Of a DNA stretch of 64,000 nucleotides, positions 28,963 to 38,612 are shown piece after piece. The stretch is from Hyphococcus sp. (GTDB lineage Bacteria; Pseudomonadota; Alphaproteobacteria; Caulobacterales; Parvularculaceae). The translations under genes and the position numbers were made by a program. The notes under the pieces were generated by a model. It did no database searches. It had not been told where the DNA came from and saw only the letters and a list, made by a program, of their open reading frames with translations. Where the stretch lies: assembly GCA_028289605.1 (NCBI GenBank), contig JANQON010000009.1, positions 682,001-746,000 on the forward strand, in the 5' to 3' direction. Positions within the stretch are counted from its first letter, which is position 1; every line of letters begins with the position of its first letter.

Positions 28963-29808
28963 CTACTCTTCCTGTTCGCGGCGATTGCGGATGAGGTCGG
29001 CGATCATGTGACTGCGATACTCGATTAGCTTTCGCCCATGTTCTTGCATTCTCTCGACCGTGCCGATGTCGACGCCTCGCGTGGCGAAGTCATCAGCGGC
29101 GATGCGTTGCTCGGCGCGAATTGTATGCGGGTCAGCGACCGCCATCACCGCCTCGTAGCGATAGTCGGTGTGAATATCTGTAATAGGGTCCTGCTTTATG
29201 TTCAATTTCTGCTCAAGAAACGCGGCGGCGTTTTTGTCCTTCTCGTAGAACTCTGGAAAGTGCCAAACATTTACGCCCTCATCCGACCATTCGTTTTCAA
29301 GCGCTTCAGCGACCCTCGCCATACTCTCCTGCTGTCCCCCGCCGCTATCACCGATGAGGATAACCTCCTTGACGCCATGAGCTTTCAAACTGCGCGCAAT
29401 ATCAACAAGCACGGCCTCATAAGTTTCAGTGCGAAGGCTGATCGTGCCAGCGTAGCGCATCTGATCAGTCGCCGGTTGGTGATTACCCTGCGGCACAAAC
29501 TTGACCGTCGCCGTTACGAGCGTGTTTTTAAGCTCGCGGGCGATACCGTCCGCCATTTGCCGGACGACATAGTTGTGTTTTCCTGTCGCGAGATAGGGGC
29601 CGTTCTGTTCCAGCCCGCCGCTTGGAATAATCGCCGTCGTCGCGCCACCCCGAACGGCCTGTGCGATCTCGCCTGCGGTCATCTCTTCCAGAAAGACAGT
29701 GTCGACGCCGCCAACAGCCTCATCCCAACGCCACTCGTTATCTTGCGCCTGTGCGCGGGCGAAGGTTGCAAAGAACACAATTGCTCCGATAAGTCGCTGC
29801 ATGGTCAT
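28963..29808 (-). CDS. Secreted creatininase-family hydrolase
   Basis: A 281-residue protein with a signal peptide (QRLIGAIVFFATFARAQAQ). The creatininase fold is seen in TTAIIPSGGLEQNGPYLATG, FVPQGNHQPATDQ and EVILIGDSGGGQQESM. The classical metal motif is E-Q-H-G-P-H-L-P-L-x-T-D; here it reads EQNGPYLATGKH, so metal ligands are partly replaced or shifted. Creatininase-type enzymes open cyclic amides such as creatinine or formamides. In this sugar-acid context a periplasmic amidase or lactonase-like role is speculative. It sits between the SSS symporter (153-base gap upstream) and the exported enolase-superfamily gene (3-base gap). Confidence 0.8.
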   Translation of the reverse strand: MTMQRLIGAIVFFATFARAQAQDNEWRWDEAVGGVDTVFLEEMTAGEIAQAVRGGATTAIIPSGGLEQNGPYLATGKHNYVVRQMADGIARELKNTLVTATVKFVPQGNHQPATDQMRYAGTISLRTETYEAVLVDIARSLKAHGVKEVILIGDSGGGQQESMARVAEALENEWSDEGVNVWHFPEFYEKDKNAAAFLEQKLNIKQDPITDIHTDYRYEAVMAVADPHTIRAEQRIAADDFATRGVDIGTVERMQEHGRKLIEYRSHMIADLIRNRREQEE

Positions 29809-29961
29809 GGTCCCTTTTCCGTCCCGCTTAACAGCGTCGCTGAGAAGAGATTCTATCGCCTCATGCGAACTGGAGCAGAATTTCGTGCACCAGAATTCCG
29901 CAATGCGGTCGCCCCTCGTTTCCGGGACGTTTCGAGACCGCCGCCAGCTTGGGCTGATCGC

Positions 29962-31656
29962 TCACGCCCCGATTCTGCTGGTGGCGAATCCAAGCGCAAA
30001 GAGCAATGCAACGACAGCGCAAGCAGCAAGAAATCCAAGAACATCTATCCGGTAACGCGCGAATGTGAACGCACCAGGAAATTTCAACAGATCGACAAGA
30101 ACAAGACTATGGCCGCGTTCGGTGAGCGCCGCCTCGCTTCTTTCCGCCTGTTCAATGTTTTCCCCTTCCAAGATAATTTCGATCCCCTGCTCCTTGAGTT
30201 TGTACTCCTCGCCGACCGGCGTGCGCAGGAGGCCATAGAATTGACGAAGATTCTCCGCCGGCTCTCGCGGGGTTAGCAGGCTTACGAAAATCATCGATGC
30301 AAATCCGACCGGCAAATACAGTGCAATCTGTTGCGGCAAGCTCCAGTCGTACCCGAACGGCAGGTATCCGCCGGTCATCAGAATGCATCCGCCCATGGCG
30401 ATGACAGAAACCCAGACGCCGAAGCGGTTGGCCCGTTCCCACACCAGCGCCACCCAGAATCCGACGCCGAACAGCGCAGTGAATTTCCAGATTATCGTTA
30501 CGCCTTCGACCACCGTCGGTAAAACCAGCGCAAACATCAGCCCGCCAATCACCACAAAGAGCGAGGCGAGCCGGGCGACGCGAAGATAGTGCTTTTCATC
30601 TGCGCTTTTTTTGAAGTACCGACGGTAGAAATTCCGTGTAAAGAGCGCAGAACCTCCGACCATGAAGCTGTCGCATGACGACATTACCGCCGCCGCCATC
30701 GACGCAACCATGAGGCCGACAAGGCCCGCCGGTAGGAGCGCGTTAACTGCCGTCCCAAAGGCCATCTCCCGATCCTCCAGCCCGGGGAACAGCAACGCTG
30801 CGAAAACGCCCGTGAACGCCCAGGCAAGGGTCAAGATCCGTTTGATGAAGTTGCCGTAGGTCCAGCCGATGCGCCCGGCGATCTCCTCCTTGCCGGCGCC
30901 GCCAATCGCCATGTGATGGGGCTGGACGACGATGGAGACCAACCCGTTTACAACCGACATGACGATAAAGAAAAGCGTCACCTCGGCGGGCGCCACAAAG
31001 CTAAACATCCCCGGATCGAGGCCGTCATGATAGGCTGCGATCCCGCCCGCGGCATTTAATGCAAAAGGAATCAACAAAAATGATAGGATCAGAATAAACA
31101 CGCCTTGGATGAAATCCGTAATCACCGCAGCGACAATGCCGCCGACCAACGAGTAGGTGACAAACAGGATGGTCATGATCACGATTGCCGCTTCTGTGGG
31201 CACCTCGCCGCCGGTAATCGCATCAATCGTCGTTCCCGTGCCCTTCAGCATCAGGCCGCAATTGAGCGTGAAGTAGACCAGACCCATGATCGCATACGCA
31301 GCGCCGAGACTTTGACCGTAGCGCCGCTCGAAGAAATCACCCGTCGTGATGTAGCGAAGCCGGCGATAGATCGGCGCCAGCACCCAGAAAAACGGTGTGG
31401 AGAACATCCATACCCATTGATACCAGATGCCGGCGAGCCCAATCTGATAGGAAGCGCCCGCAACCGTCACCGGTTGATCCGTATGCGTTCCGGTGCCGAG
31501 CGCGTGGCCGACCATGAGCAGTTTGCCAAAACGGCGCCCGCCCATAAAAAAGTCGCCCGTGTTTTTGATTGAGGAATAGGTGGAAACGCCGATCCCCGTC
31601 AAAACGGCAAAATAGGCTCCGATGACGACAACATCGAGCGTTGCAAGACCAAACAT
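29962..31656 (-). CDS. Sodium:solute symporter (SSS family)
   Basis: A 564-residue membrane protein with about 13 transmembrane segments in the sodium:solute symporter fold. Conserved parts: ALGTGTHTDQPVTVAGASYQ near helix 2, the ADFxQ-like VITDFIQGVFI, and SSCDSFMVGGSALFTRNFYR near the C-terminal sodium site. It begins immediately after the TGA of the beta-glucuronidase gene (TGA then ATG), so the two are co-translated. The transporter probably brings a glucuronide or a uronate to the cytoplasmic glucuronidase. A hydrophilic stretch (about 455-520) precedes the last helix, which is longer than in many relatives. Confidence 0.9.
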   Translation of the reverse strand: MFGLATLDVVVIGAYFAVLTGIGVSTYSSIKNTGDFFMGGRRFGKLLMVGHALGTGTHTDQPVTVAGASYQIGLAGIWYQWVWMFSTPFFWVLAPIYRRLRYITTGDFFERRYGQSLGAAYAIMGLVYFTLNCGLMLKGTGTTIDAITGGEVPTEAAIVIMTILFVTYSLVGGIVAAVITDFIQGVFILILSFLLIPFALNAAGGIAAYHDGLDPGMFSFVAPAEVTLFFIVMSVVNGLVSIVVQPHHMAIGGAGKEEIAGRIGWTYGNFIKRILTLAWAFTGVFAALLFPGLEDREMAFGTAVNALLPAGLVGLMVASMAAAVMSSCDSFMVGGSALFTRNFYRRYFKKSADEKHYLRVARLASLFVVIGGLMFALVLPTVVEGVTIIWKFTALFGVGFWVALVWERANRFGVWVSVIAMGGCILMTGGYLPFGYDWSLPQQIALYLPVGFASMIFVSLLTPREPAENLRQFYGLLRTPVGEEYKLKEQGIEIILEGENIEQAERSEAALTERGHSLVLVDLLKFPGAFTFARYRIDVLGFLAACAVVALLFALGFATSRIGA

Positions 31657-33435
31657 TCAGCGACCTTCTTTTTTTAAATTGCCCCAGCGGTCGCGAAGCA
31701 TGAACGCGGCGCGTTTTGGACGCCTATCACGCGTAAAAACGCCCTTGCGGTTGAGCACGACGCGGCGGAAATGCTGCGACGTTCGAAAATCGGCAAAATT
31801 CCAGACATGTTCTCCAACGCAAGCCGGATGGTTTTCAAGAAGATCGCAATACGCCGCCAGAAAGTTTTCCTGATACTCTTCGGTAAAGAGTTGATCGGTT
31901 GTCGAATGCTCTCCGTGCAGCGCATCGGCGCCGAATTCGAACATGATGATAGGCTTGGCGTGATTGCGGTGGAGTACATCCAGCTCCTTACGCACCATCT
32001 CCGCGCCGCGCTCGATCTGTCCTGGCGCATTGTACCAGCCGTGATAGCGATTAAGTCCAATAACATCGACGCGTGAAAACGCCGGATCGTCGACGCCGGC
32101 ATATTGTACGTTTGCAGTCGTCAGCGGCCGCGTCTTGTCGAGGTCGCGGGCTTTTTGCGTAAGCGCGTCCCAATACAGTCCGGCGTTTTCTTCATTGTAT
32201 TCCGCCTCGCCAAGATAGCCAGGCTCATTGGCGAGGCACCACATGATGACGCAAGGGTGGTTACGATCGCGAGCGATTTGCGCTTCAAGCGCGCGCTTGT
32301 GATTGGCGAGAGTCTGCTCGTCAGCGATCCGAAAATCGAGATTGACCGAAGCTAGCTCAGATACGACGAGAAACCCGTGGCGATCTGCATAGTCAAGCAT
32401 CTCCTCTGCGTACGGGTAGTGTGACGTCCGGAAGGAATTTGCGTTGATCCAACGCATCAGGCCGAAATCTTTTACTAAAAAGGGAAGATTGAGAGCTCGA
32501 CCGGAGATGGGAGCGTCTTCGTGCTTGCCAAAACCGCGCAGAAAAATTCGCTCTCCATTGAGCAGGAGACTGGCGCCGACCACCTTTATCGTTCGAATAC
32601 CGACTAATTGCGAGACCGCGTCCACGATCTCGCCATCTTCCTCCAAAAACGCTGTCAACTCATAGAGCGCCGGACAGTCCGGCGACCAGAGATCGGGCGC
32701 GTCAACAATCAGGTTCGCGACCCCTGACAGTGGAGCGAGCCGGGCTTGCGCTACCGTCTCACCCCGTCTTTTGAGGACAAGGGAGACGCCGTCGCCGCCT
32801 TCCGCATGGGTCCGGACGACGACTTTTCCGGCGCCGTCTTGAATGTCTGTTTCAATTTCCCAAGCGGTGATAGGCCTCTTCGGGAGGGCCAGAAGCTTCA
32901 CCGGCCGGTGAAGCCCGCCATAGGGAAAGAAGTCGGGGCGCGTTGCCGGAAAGACTTCGTCTTTGAGCCGATTCTCCCGTTCAAAATCTTCGCTCGAGAT
33001 CGCCGGCGTAATCCAATCGTAGTCAAAAAGATTGGTCACCTTGACGGCGACGCGCAGTGTCTCGCCCGGGATAGCGTGACCGGTTACATCGCACTCAAAG
33101 GGCATGTAGGGGAGATTACTCTCGCCGACAGCTGCGCCGTTTGCCCAAACTATTGCGCGAAAATCGGCAGATCCGAATCTTAAGATCAGCTTCTGATCAG
33201 CATACGTTTCAGGCACAAAGACGTCACGGAACAGCCACGCGGCGCCGGTATAATTCATGAGACCAGCTTCGGCGAGTTGTTCGTTCCACGAACCAGGCAC
33301 GGCAACGTCCAGCCATGTGTCTACGCCGTTGGCCCAGCCCTCTGTCTCGCCGACGTCGTCCGGATCGGCGCGAAACCGCCAAAGCCCATCAAGCTCCAGA
33401 TAATTTCGGTATCGATTGCGCTGTGGGCGGATCAC
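31657..33435 (-). CDS. uidA: Beta-glucuronidase, GH2, cytoplasmic
   Basis: A 592-residue GH2 enzyme without a signal peptide. Jelly-roll, Ig-like and TIM-barrel domains follow in order. Acid/base E404 lies in LANEPG and the nucleophile E500 in IIMFEFGADA. WNFADFRT and LNRKGVFTRDRRPK (N562-x-K564) reproduce the uronate-recognising signature of E. coli GusA/UidA, so glucuronidase specificity is well supported. Length agrees with the family (about 600). First gene of the group GH2-SSS-creatininase-exported enolase. It follows the TonB receptor gene by 200 bases, with a strong hairpin between them. It probably cleaves small glucuronides imported by the adjacent symporter. Confidence 0.93.
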   Translation of the reverse strand: MIRPQRNRYRNYLELDGLWRFRADPDDVGETEGWANGVDTWLDVAVPGSWNEQLAEAGLMNYTGAAWLFRDVFVPETYADQKLILRFGSADFRAIVWANGAAVGESNLPYMPFECDVTGHAIPGETLRVAVKVTNLFDYDWITPAISSEDFERENRLKDEVFPATRPDFFPYGGLHRPVKLLALPKRPITAWEIETDIQDGAGKVVVRTHAEGGDGVSLVLKRRGETVAQARLAPLSGVANLIVDAPDLWSPDCPALYELTAFLEEDGEIVDAVSQLVGIRTIKVVGASLLLNGERIFLRGFGKHEDAPISGRALNLPFLVKDFGLMRWINANSFRTSHYPYAEEMLDYADRHGFLVVSELASVNLDFRIADEQTLANHKRALEAQIARDRNHPCVIMWCLANEPGYLGEAEYNEENAGLYWDALTQKARDLDKTRPLTTANVQYAGVDDPAFSRVDVIGLNRYHGWYNAPGQIERGAEMVRKELDVLHRNHAKPIIMFEFGADALHGEHSTTDQLFTEEYQENFLAAYCDLLENHPACVGEHVWNFADFRTSQHFRRVVLNRKGVFTRDRRPKRAAFMLRDRWGNLKKEGR

Positions 33436-33558
33436 CGATTACTCCATGATGTGGGCGGCGATGACTGTAATCGAACACGTCGCTCGTAGACACATCTTCA
33501 TCGAGGATTTCCACCTGTTAGAACGAGCGATAAGACATCGCCTGCCCCAATCAAGATA

Positions 33559-33592
33559 CGGCGGCGCACCGACTGCCATCTGTGCGCCGCCG
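33559..33592 (-). terminator. Strong hairpin after TonB receptor gene
   Basis: CGGCGGCGCAC (33559-33569) and GTGCGCCGCCG (33582-33592) form a perfect 11-bp stem with a 12-base loop, 44 bases past the receptor stop on the minus strand. No long T-run follows (TATCTTGATT), so it may be a terminator or an mRNA-stabilising hairpin that sets receptor and glucuronidase levels apart. The 200-base gap (33436-33635) holds no gene. Confidence 0.55.
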
Positions 33593-33635
33593 AATTGCCC
33601 GCGCCCCGCAAAAAGGCGCTGGCGAGGGAGAGGCT

Positions 33636-36600
33636 TTAGAAACGGGCCCGGACGCCGATTTGATATGTTGCGCCCGTTGCCTCACGCTCACGGAAGATCG
33701 CTCCGTTCAGGACTGTATTCCCGCCGCGATAGTACCGGTTGTCTTCCGCATCGGTGATGTTGATAGCGTCGAAATACACTTGAATTGCATCTGAAACTTG
33801 CCATCGTGCGTTGATATCGAACTGGGTGCGGCTCTCCTCCAGCACGTCGCCGGCCGGATCGTTGGCGTCGTCAAGTTCTCCATCGTTAAGCGCCCGCAAC
33901 CGTTCGCCCTGGTGGACCATGGCGCCGCGAAGGGAAAATGTGTCGTTCTCCCACCCGACGGAAACATTGCCGATAATGTCTGACTGATCCGGGAAGGGAA
34001 ACGCCCTGTCGACCTGGACAGCCGTCGCTTCACTGTCCGCGAACGTGGCGTTGCCTTGAACGAAGAGACCGCTCAGCAGGCCCGGAAGGAATCGGTAGGC
34101 CTGGTAGTAGCTGATCTCTACGCCGTAGATCTCCGCTTCATCGCCATTGACGAATGTATCGACGCTGCTGACGCCGGTGCTGTCGATGGTGAAATCATCA
34201 ACCTCCAGACCAAGAGACGTCACGTCATCGCCGGCCAGGCTAATCGGCACGATGAAGTTTTCGATCTGCTTATAGAAACCGGCGACCGAAATTGCGGTGT
34301 TATCATTCGGATACCACGCGACGGACAAGTCGAAATTGTTCGACGTCAACGGATCCAGGGTCGGATCGCGAAACTGAACGCCTTCCGATTCGAATTGGCC
34401 GTCCTCACCCTCACGCAGTAGAGCTTCTGCGATCGCCAGGTCGACCTCGTCAATGCTCGCCAATGATCCGCCAAACGTATCATCGATGACTTCCTGTAAC
34501 GTGTCTTCGTCCGTCAGCTCGTCTGTTTGGAAACGTTGAATCGCCGCCGCTTCACCAAATTCTGGGCGCTTGATCCCTTCTGTATAGGACGCGCGAACAA
34601 CCATCGTATCGACAGGTTCCCACCGCACATTCACGCTTGGAAATATCTCCGTATAGCTGTTGCCGCCGGTAAGCGTGCCAAATGGCGCATTGTCCTGACG
34701 CGACAAGCTGAATGCGGCGATTTCGTCGTCCGAAAGGCCGCCGGCTTCTAGCGCGTCGACCAGAACCTCAGTCGTGTTGTCGCTAAAATTGACCTCGCGG
34801 AACGCCGCGCCCGTGCTCGTATAGTCGGTGCTTTCGACCCGCACGCCTGCGATGATTTGCAGATTCTCGAGCGGCTCAATGGTGAATTGGCCGTAACCGG
34901 ACCAGATCTCTTCCTTGGCCGTGAAATCCTGCTGGAGATTGAGGCGCGTGATGAATGTCCCGCGCTCAGCTACAGTGCCGACGCGCCCATTGGCAATGAG
35001 ACCGCGCAACACTTCTTCGATATCAGCCTCGCTTGGGCTGAAAGGAATGAAGAGGTCGGTGTTTTCAACCTGCGGCGCCGGATTGAAGTCGGCCAGCGTC
35101 GCGCCGGCATCGACCAAATACTCGACGCGGTCGAAATCAAAGACGCGCTCTCTATCACGGTATTGACCGCCAAACTTCGCCGCCGCTTCTCGCCCGAACA
35201 ATTCAAACTTCTTTTCAATATTCAAGTAGTATGAATTGAATTTGTCCTCCGACATTGAGAAACGTTCATTGGGCGTGCCGAAGCGTTCACCGTTGATGCT
35301 CGTGCTGTTGATGGGGAACCCGGCAGCTGTCGTCGGATCGGGATCGTCAGCGTCGACGTCAAAGACCTCTGGCGAAAGCGATATGTCAACGCCCTCTTGA
35401 CCAAGATTGGAAAAGGTTTGCGTGATGTTATCAGAGCGGAAACGCGCTTCCAGAATTTGCGTTTCTTCCGTGTTCCGCGAAATGTCGACGCCATAGTTGA
35501 GCGTCAACGTGTCTTTAAACTCGCTGGTTCCCTCAAAGGCAACTGTATAAACTTGGTCTTGCTCATCACCAGGTCGAATTCGCCGTTCGGACCGACCGTC
35601 TTCAAATACACCGAATAATTCACCATCGTCCTCAAGGCCAAATTCAACCACTTCGTCGACATCGCCGGGATCAAAGCCCGGATCGTTGATATCGACAAAA
35701 TCGCCTTCCGAACGAGAGAGATCGAAGGTGGATCGCGTATTCAGCCGACCCGTATCGGTGTCAGAATAACTACCGCGAACAGCAAATAGATGGTTTTCGA
35801 GCTCCCATTCAATTTGCCCATTCAGCGAGATGCGCTCGCGATCGCGAACATCCGAACGCAAATCGAACTCCTGCGGGACAAGATAGCATTCGAGGATGAG
35901 ATCGCCGTCAGTGCAGTCGTCAGCGTCATTGTCCCATTCAAGATCGCCGCCATCGTCATTAAGGACCATGAAAAACAACCCGTCGCCGGCTTCCACCTGA
36001 TCCGTCGCCGTCTCGCGCTGCAGATAGGTGATGCTGCCGGCGATACCGATGCGGCTTGCGTCGAGATCAAATATCTTGGTGAATTCGCCGGAGAACCTCG
36101 GATTGAATGCTTCGTTTTTCTCCTGGTATCCGACTTCGGCGCGCGCGCCGATCGAGTCCCTGCCGCGCGACAAAGCAGAAATCGACTTTAGGTTGACAGT
36201 GCCGGCGATTGCGTCCGCTTCCATTTCCGGCAACAGCGTTTTAATGACTTCGATTTGCGAGAGATTGTCTGCAGAGAAGAAATCAAGATTTGTGGAGTTG
36301 ATCTCCGGATCGCTCGTCCCAAGCCGGGCGCCGTCAAGGGTAATCGTCGCAAATTCCGTCGGCAAGCCGCGCACAGACACCTGCTGGCCTTCGCCATTGG
36401 TGCGATTGATCGAAACGCCCGGCACCCGCTGCAGGGCTTCTGCAACGGTTGGGTCGCCGAACTGACCGATGTCGTCGGCGGTCACGATAGACTTAAACTG
36501 ATCAGCGTCCCGCTCAAGCTGGTTGGCCGACTGGATGGCGCTTCGGAAACCCGTCACGACAATAACGTCTTCGTCATCGGCGTTTTCACCGTCGTTTTGC

Positions 36601-36704
36601 GCCAGCGCCGAAGACGGCAGCGCAATGGCGCTCGAGATCGCGCTGGCGGATGCAAAGAGCGCTGCGCGGACGCCGCGCCGACGGCGGTGTTGATAAATAG
36701 CCAT
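33636..36704 (-). CDS. TonB-dependent outer-membrane receptor (Caulobacter type)
   Basis: A 1022-residue receptor. The signal peptide ends near LPSSALAQ; there is no carboxypeptidase-like extension, unlike the receptor at 20914. Plug motifs: DVIVVTGFRSAIQSANQLER, GDPTVAEALQRVPGVSINR and VSVRGLPTEFATITLDGARLG. The barrel ends QIGVRARF. GGAGG lies before the ATG. Two operator-like sites (36783, 36965) lie upstream, and the receptor is divergent from a polygalacturonase gene and upstream of the glucuronidase/symporter group. A uronide ligand is the natural inference. The two receptors share the plug and the last residues and look like diverged paralogues. Confidence 0.93.
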   Translation of the reverse strand: MAIYQHRRRRGVRAALFASASAISSAIALPSSALAQNDGENADDEDVIVVTGFRSAIQSANQLERDADQFKSIVTADDIGQFGDPTVAEALQRVPGVSINRTNGEGQQVSVRGLPTEFATITLDGARLGTSDPEINSTNLDFFSADNLSQIEVIKTLLPEMEADAIAGTVNLKSISALSRGRDSIGARAEVGYQEKNEAFNPRFSGEFTKIFDLDASRIGIAGSITYLQRETATDQVEAGDGLFFMVLNDDGGDLEWDNDADDCTDGDLILECYLVPQEFDLRSDVRDRERISLNGQIEWELENHLFAVRGSYSDTDTGRLNTRSTFDLSRSEGDFVDINDPGFDPGDVDEVVEFGLEDDGELFGVFEDGRSERRIRPGDEQDQVYTVAFEGTSEFKDTLTLNYGVDISRNTEETQILEARFRSDNITQTFSNLGQEGVDISLSPEVFDVDADDPDPTTAAGFPINSTSINGERFGTPNERFSMSEDKFNSYYLNIEKKFELFGREAAAKFGGQYRDRERVFDFDRVEYLVDAGATLADFNPAPQVENTDLFIPFSPSEADIEEVLRGLIANGRVGTVAERGTFITRLNLQQDFTAKEEIWSGYGQFTIEPLENLQIIAGVRVESTDYTSTGAAFREVNFSDNTTEVLVDALEAGGLSDDEIAAFSLSRQDNAPFGTLTGGNSYTEIFPSVNVRWEPVDTMVVRASYTEGIKRPEFGEAAAIQRFQTDELTDEDTLQEVIDDTFGGSLASIDEVDLAIAEALLREGEDGQFESEGVQFRDPTLDPLTSNNFDLSVAWYPNDNTAISVAGFYKQIENFIVPISLAGDDVTSLGLEVDDFTIDSTGVSSVDTFVNGDEAEIYGVEISYYQAYRFLPGLLSGLFVQGNATFADSEATAVQVDRAFPFPDQSDIIGNVSVGWENDTFSLRGAMVHQGERLRALNDGELDDANDPAGDVLEESRTQFDINARWQVSDAIQVYFDAINITDAEDNRYYRGGNTVLNGAIFREREATGATYQIGVRARF

Positions 36705-37129
36705 TGCTGAAGTCCTCCCGGGTCGTCAGATACGCGGCTCGAGCGGCCGCTTGGTAGGGCGGCATTAACGCTCGAAAAAAATTGGTTTGTCCAGTACAGC
36801 CTATCCAGACAGTCCGGTTTTCCTATCAGCAGCAGCGCCCCGGGAGGGCTGGAAACGGCTGCACACACACCCCCAATAACGCTTTTTCTTTCTTATTTTC
36901 CGAAGCTTACGGCCGGCCCGCGCAATCGCGGCACAGGGCCGTTCATGATCGCGAGGCGGCCCACTGGCCAGACAAAATCCCGCGAATGTTGCTGAATTGC
37001 CACGATTCATATATGAATATGGACCTGACCAATTTACCAACCATCCGTTTTTCCATACGCTCGCCGTCGCCCCCTTTCGCCCAAAACCGTAGCGTGCATT
37101 GATGTGGCGCTCCGGCCGGAGACATCGCA
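36705..37129. promoter_or_regulatory. 425-base divergent control region with repeated operator-like sites
   Basis: No gene is seen between the TonB receptor and the GH28 gene. Operator-like copies: TTGGTTTGTCCAG (36782-36794), TGGCCAGACAA (36965-36975) and a degenerate TGGACCTGACCAA (37020-37032, one extra base). The first shares 12 of 13 bases with the site before gntR2 (TTGGTCTGTCCAG). The copies near each gene suggest both directions are controlled by the same FadR-type regulator. A poly-pyrimidine/A stretch (36885-36905) is present without other recognisable content. Confidence 0.55.
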
Positions 37130-38599
37130 ATGACTCAGCCCGCTCTAACCCGACGCCTGTTTTTAACATCCGTCTCATCTGTTGGTTTGGCGTCCGCCGT
37201 CGGATGCGCAGGCGAACAGTCCGGAAAAACAGCCTCGCGCGCCGCAGAAGGTACGCCGCAAAGCCGGTCGTCGCCCAGCGATCTTGCGTGGCGGCGCGCG
37301 CAGGAGATTGTCGACGGAATAGCGGAACCCAACATTCCCGATGCAGCGTTTTCCATTGTGGACTTCGGCGCGACAGACGGCGCAGCGGACTCGCGTCCTG
37401 CTGCTCTCGCAGCCATTGCAGCCGCGTCAGAAGCCGGCGGCGGACGCGTCATTTTTCCCAAAGGGCTCTGGGAAATGGACGGTCCGCTCCATCTGAAAAG
37501 CAAGATTGCGCTGCATCTCGAAGAAGGCGCGCATGTTCGCTTCTCCGGACGGCCTGACGCCTACCTTCCCCTCGTCTTCACGCGTTGGGAAGGAACGGAA
37601 GTCTACAACTATTCGCCGTTTATTTACGGACGCGACCTTGAAGACATCGCCATCACTGGACCAGGAAAAATAGACGGTCAGGGTGCTGAGAATTTTCTAC
37701 CATGGCGTAAACAGCAGAAACCGTCCCAGAATAAGCTGCGGCAGCAAGGCATTGACGGCGTCCCCGTAGATGAAAGGGTATACGGGCCGGGCGAATGGTT
37801 GCGTCCGCAATTCATCCAGTTTGTAAACTGTCGGCGTATTCTGATCGACGGGCCCAGGATATTCGACTCACCGTTCTGGGTGATTCATCCGGTCTATTGC
37901 GATCATGTTACGGTGCGCAATGTATATGTGAAAAGCGATCACATAAATTCCGACGGCGTCGACCCGGACTCATCCGCAAACGTGTTGATCGAGAACTGCG
38001 AGTTCGACGTAGGCGACGACGGCGTCGCCCTCAAAGCCGGGCGCGATCAGGACGGCTGGCGGGTCGCCAAGCCGACGCGCCGCGTGGTGATCCGAAACAA
38101 TCGTTATTCAGGCAATACCGGCGGCGCGTTGGCGATCGGTTCAGAGATGTCGGGCGGCGTCGAAGAAGTGTTTGTCGAAAACTTTACAATGCAGGAAACC
38201 CATCACGGCCTCTACTTCAAGGCCAATCTTGATCGCGGCGGGCGCATCCGCGACGTTCACATCCGCAACATCGAAATGGCGTCCGCGGGAACAGTTTTGA
38301 TTTTCACAAATGACTATCACAGCTACCGCGGCGGCAACTATCCGACGACATTTGAGGATGTAACGGTGAAAAACGTTCGCTGCGATAAAACGCAGCTCGG
38401 CGTGAGCGTGGTCGGCCACCCGGACGCGCCAGTACGCAACGTTTACGTTGAGGACCTGACTATCAACGCTGCAGACACTCCGCTGCGCATTGACCATGTA
38501 AAAGACCTTCAGTTCGAAAATGTCATGATTAACGGCGAACCGGTTGAAGCAGTCGATAAGACGGCGCCCGAAACGTTCGAGATCATAACACGGCACTAA
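37130..38599 (+). CDS. Tat-exported GH28 polygalacturonase-like lipoprotein
   Basis: A 489-residue right-handed beta-helix enzyme of glycoside hydrolase family 28. The signal is twin-arginine (TRRLFLTSVSS) with a lipobox-like end (AVGC). The catalytic aspartates are N273-S-D275 (NSDGVDPDSS) and D296/D297 (VGDDGVALKAGRDQDG). GSEMSGGVEEV stands where fungal enzymes have GHG, as in many bacterial exo-type members. It would release galacturonate from pectin-like chains or other uronides at the cell surface. The gene is divergent from the TonB receptor and convergent with dctP. Confidence 0.9.
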   Translation: MTQPALTRRLFLTSVSSVGLASAVGCAGEQSGKTASRAAEGTPQSRSSPSDLAWRRAQEIVDGIAEPNIPDAAFSIVDFGATDGAADSRPAALAAIAAASEAGGGRVIFPKGLWEMDGPLHLKSKIALHLEEGAHVRFSGRPDAYLPLVFTRWEGTEVYNYSPFIYGRDLEDIAITGPGKIDGQGAENFLPWRKQQKPSQNKLRQQGIDGVPVDERVYGPGEWLRPQFIQFVNCRRILIDGPRIFDSPFWVIHPVYCDHVTVRNVYVKSDHINSDGVDPDSSANVLIENCEFDVGDDGVALKAGRDQDGWRVAKPTRRVVIRNNRYSGNTGGALAIGSEMSGGVEEVFVENFTMQETHHGLYFKANLDRGGRIRDVHIRNIEMASAGTVLIFTNDYHSYRGGNYPTTFEDVTVKNVRCDKTQLGVSVVGHPDAPVRNVYVEDLTINAADTPLRIDHVKDLQFENVMINGEPVEAVDKTAPETFEIITRH

Positions 38600-38612
38600 G
38601 GCAAACGGGTTG

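Noticed and set aside
29038-30276. 412-codon forward ORF across creatininase and SSS genes
   Set aside because: It lies antisense to two genes with strong family motifs and crosses their intergenic gap; it has no recognisable domain.
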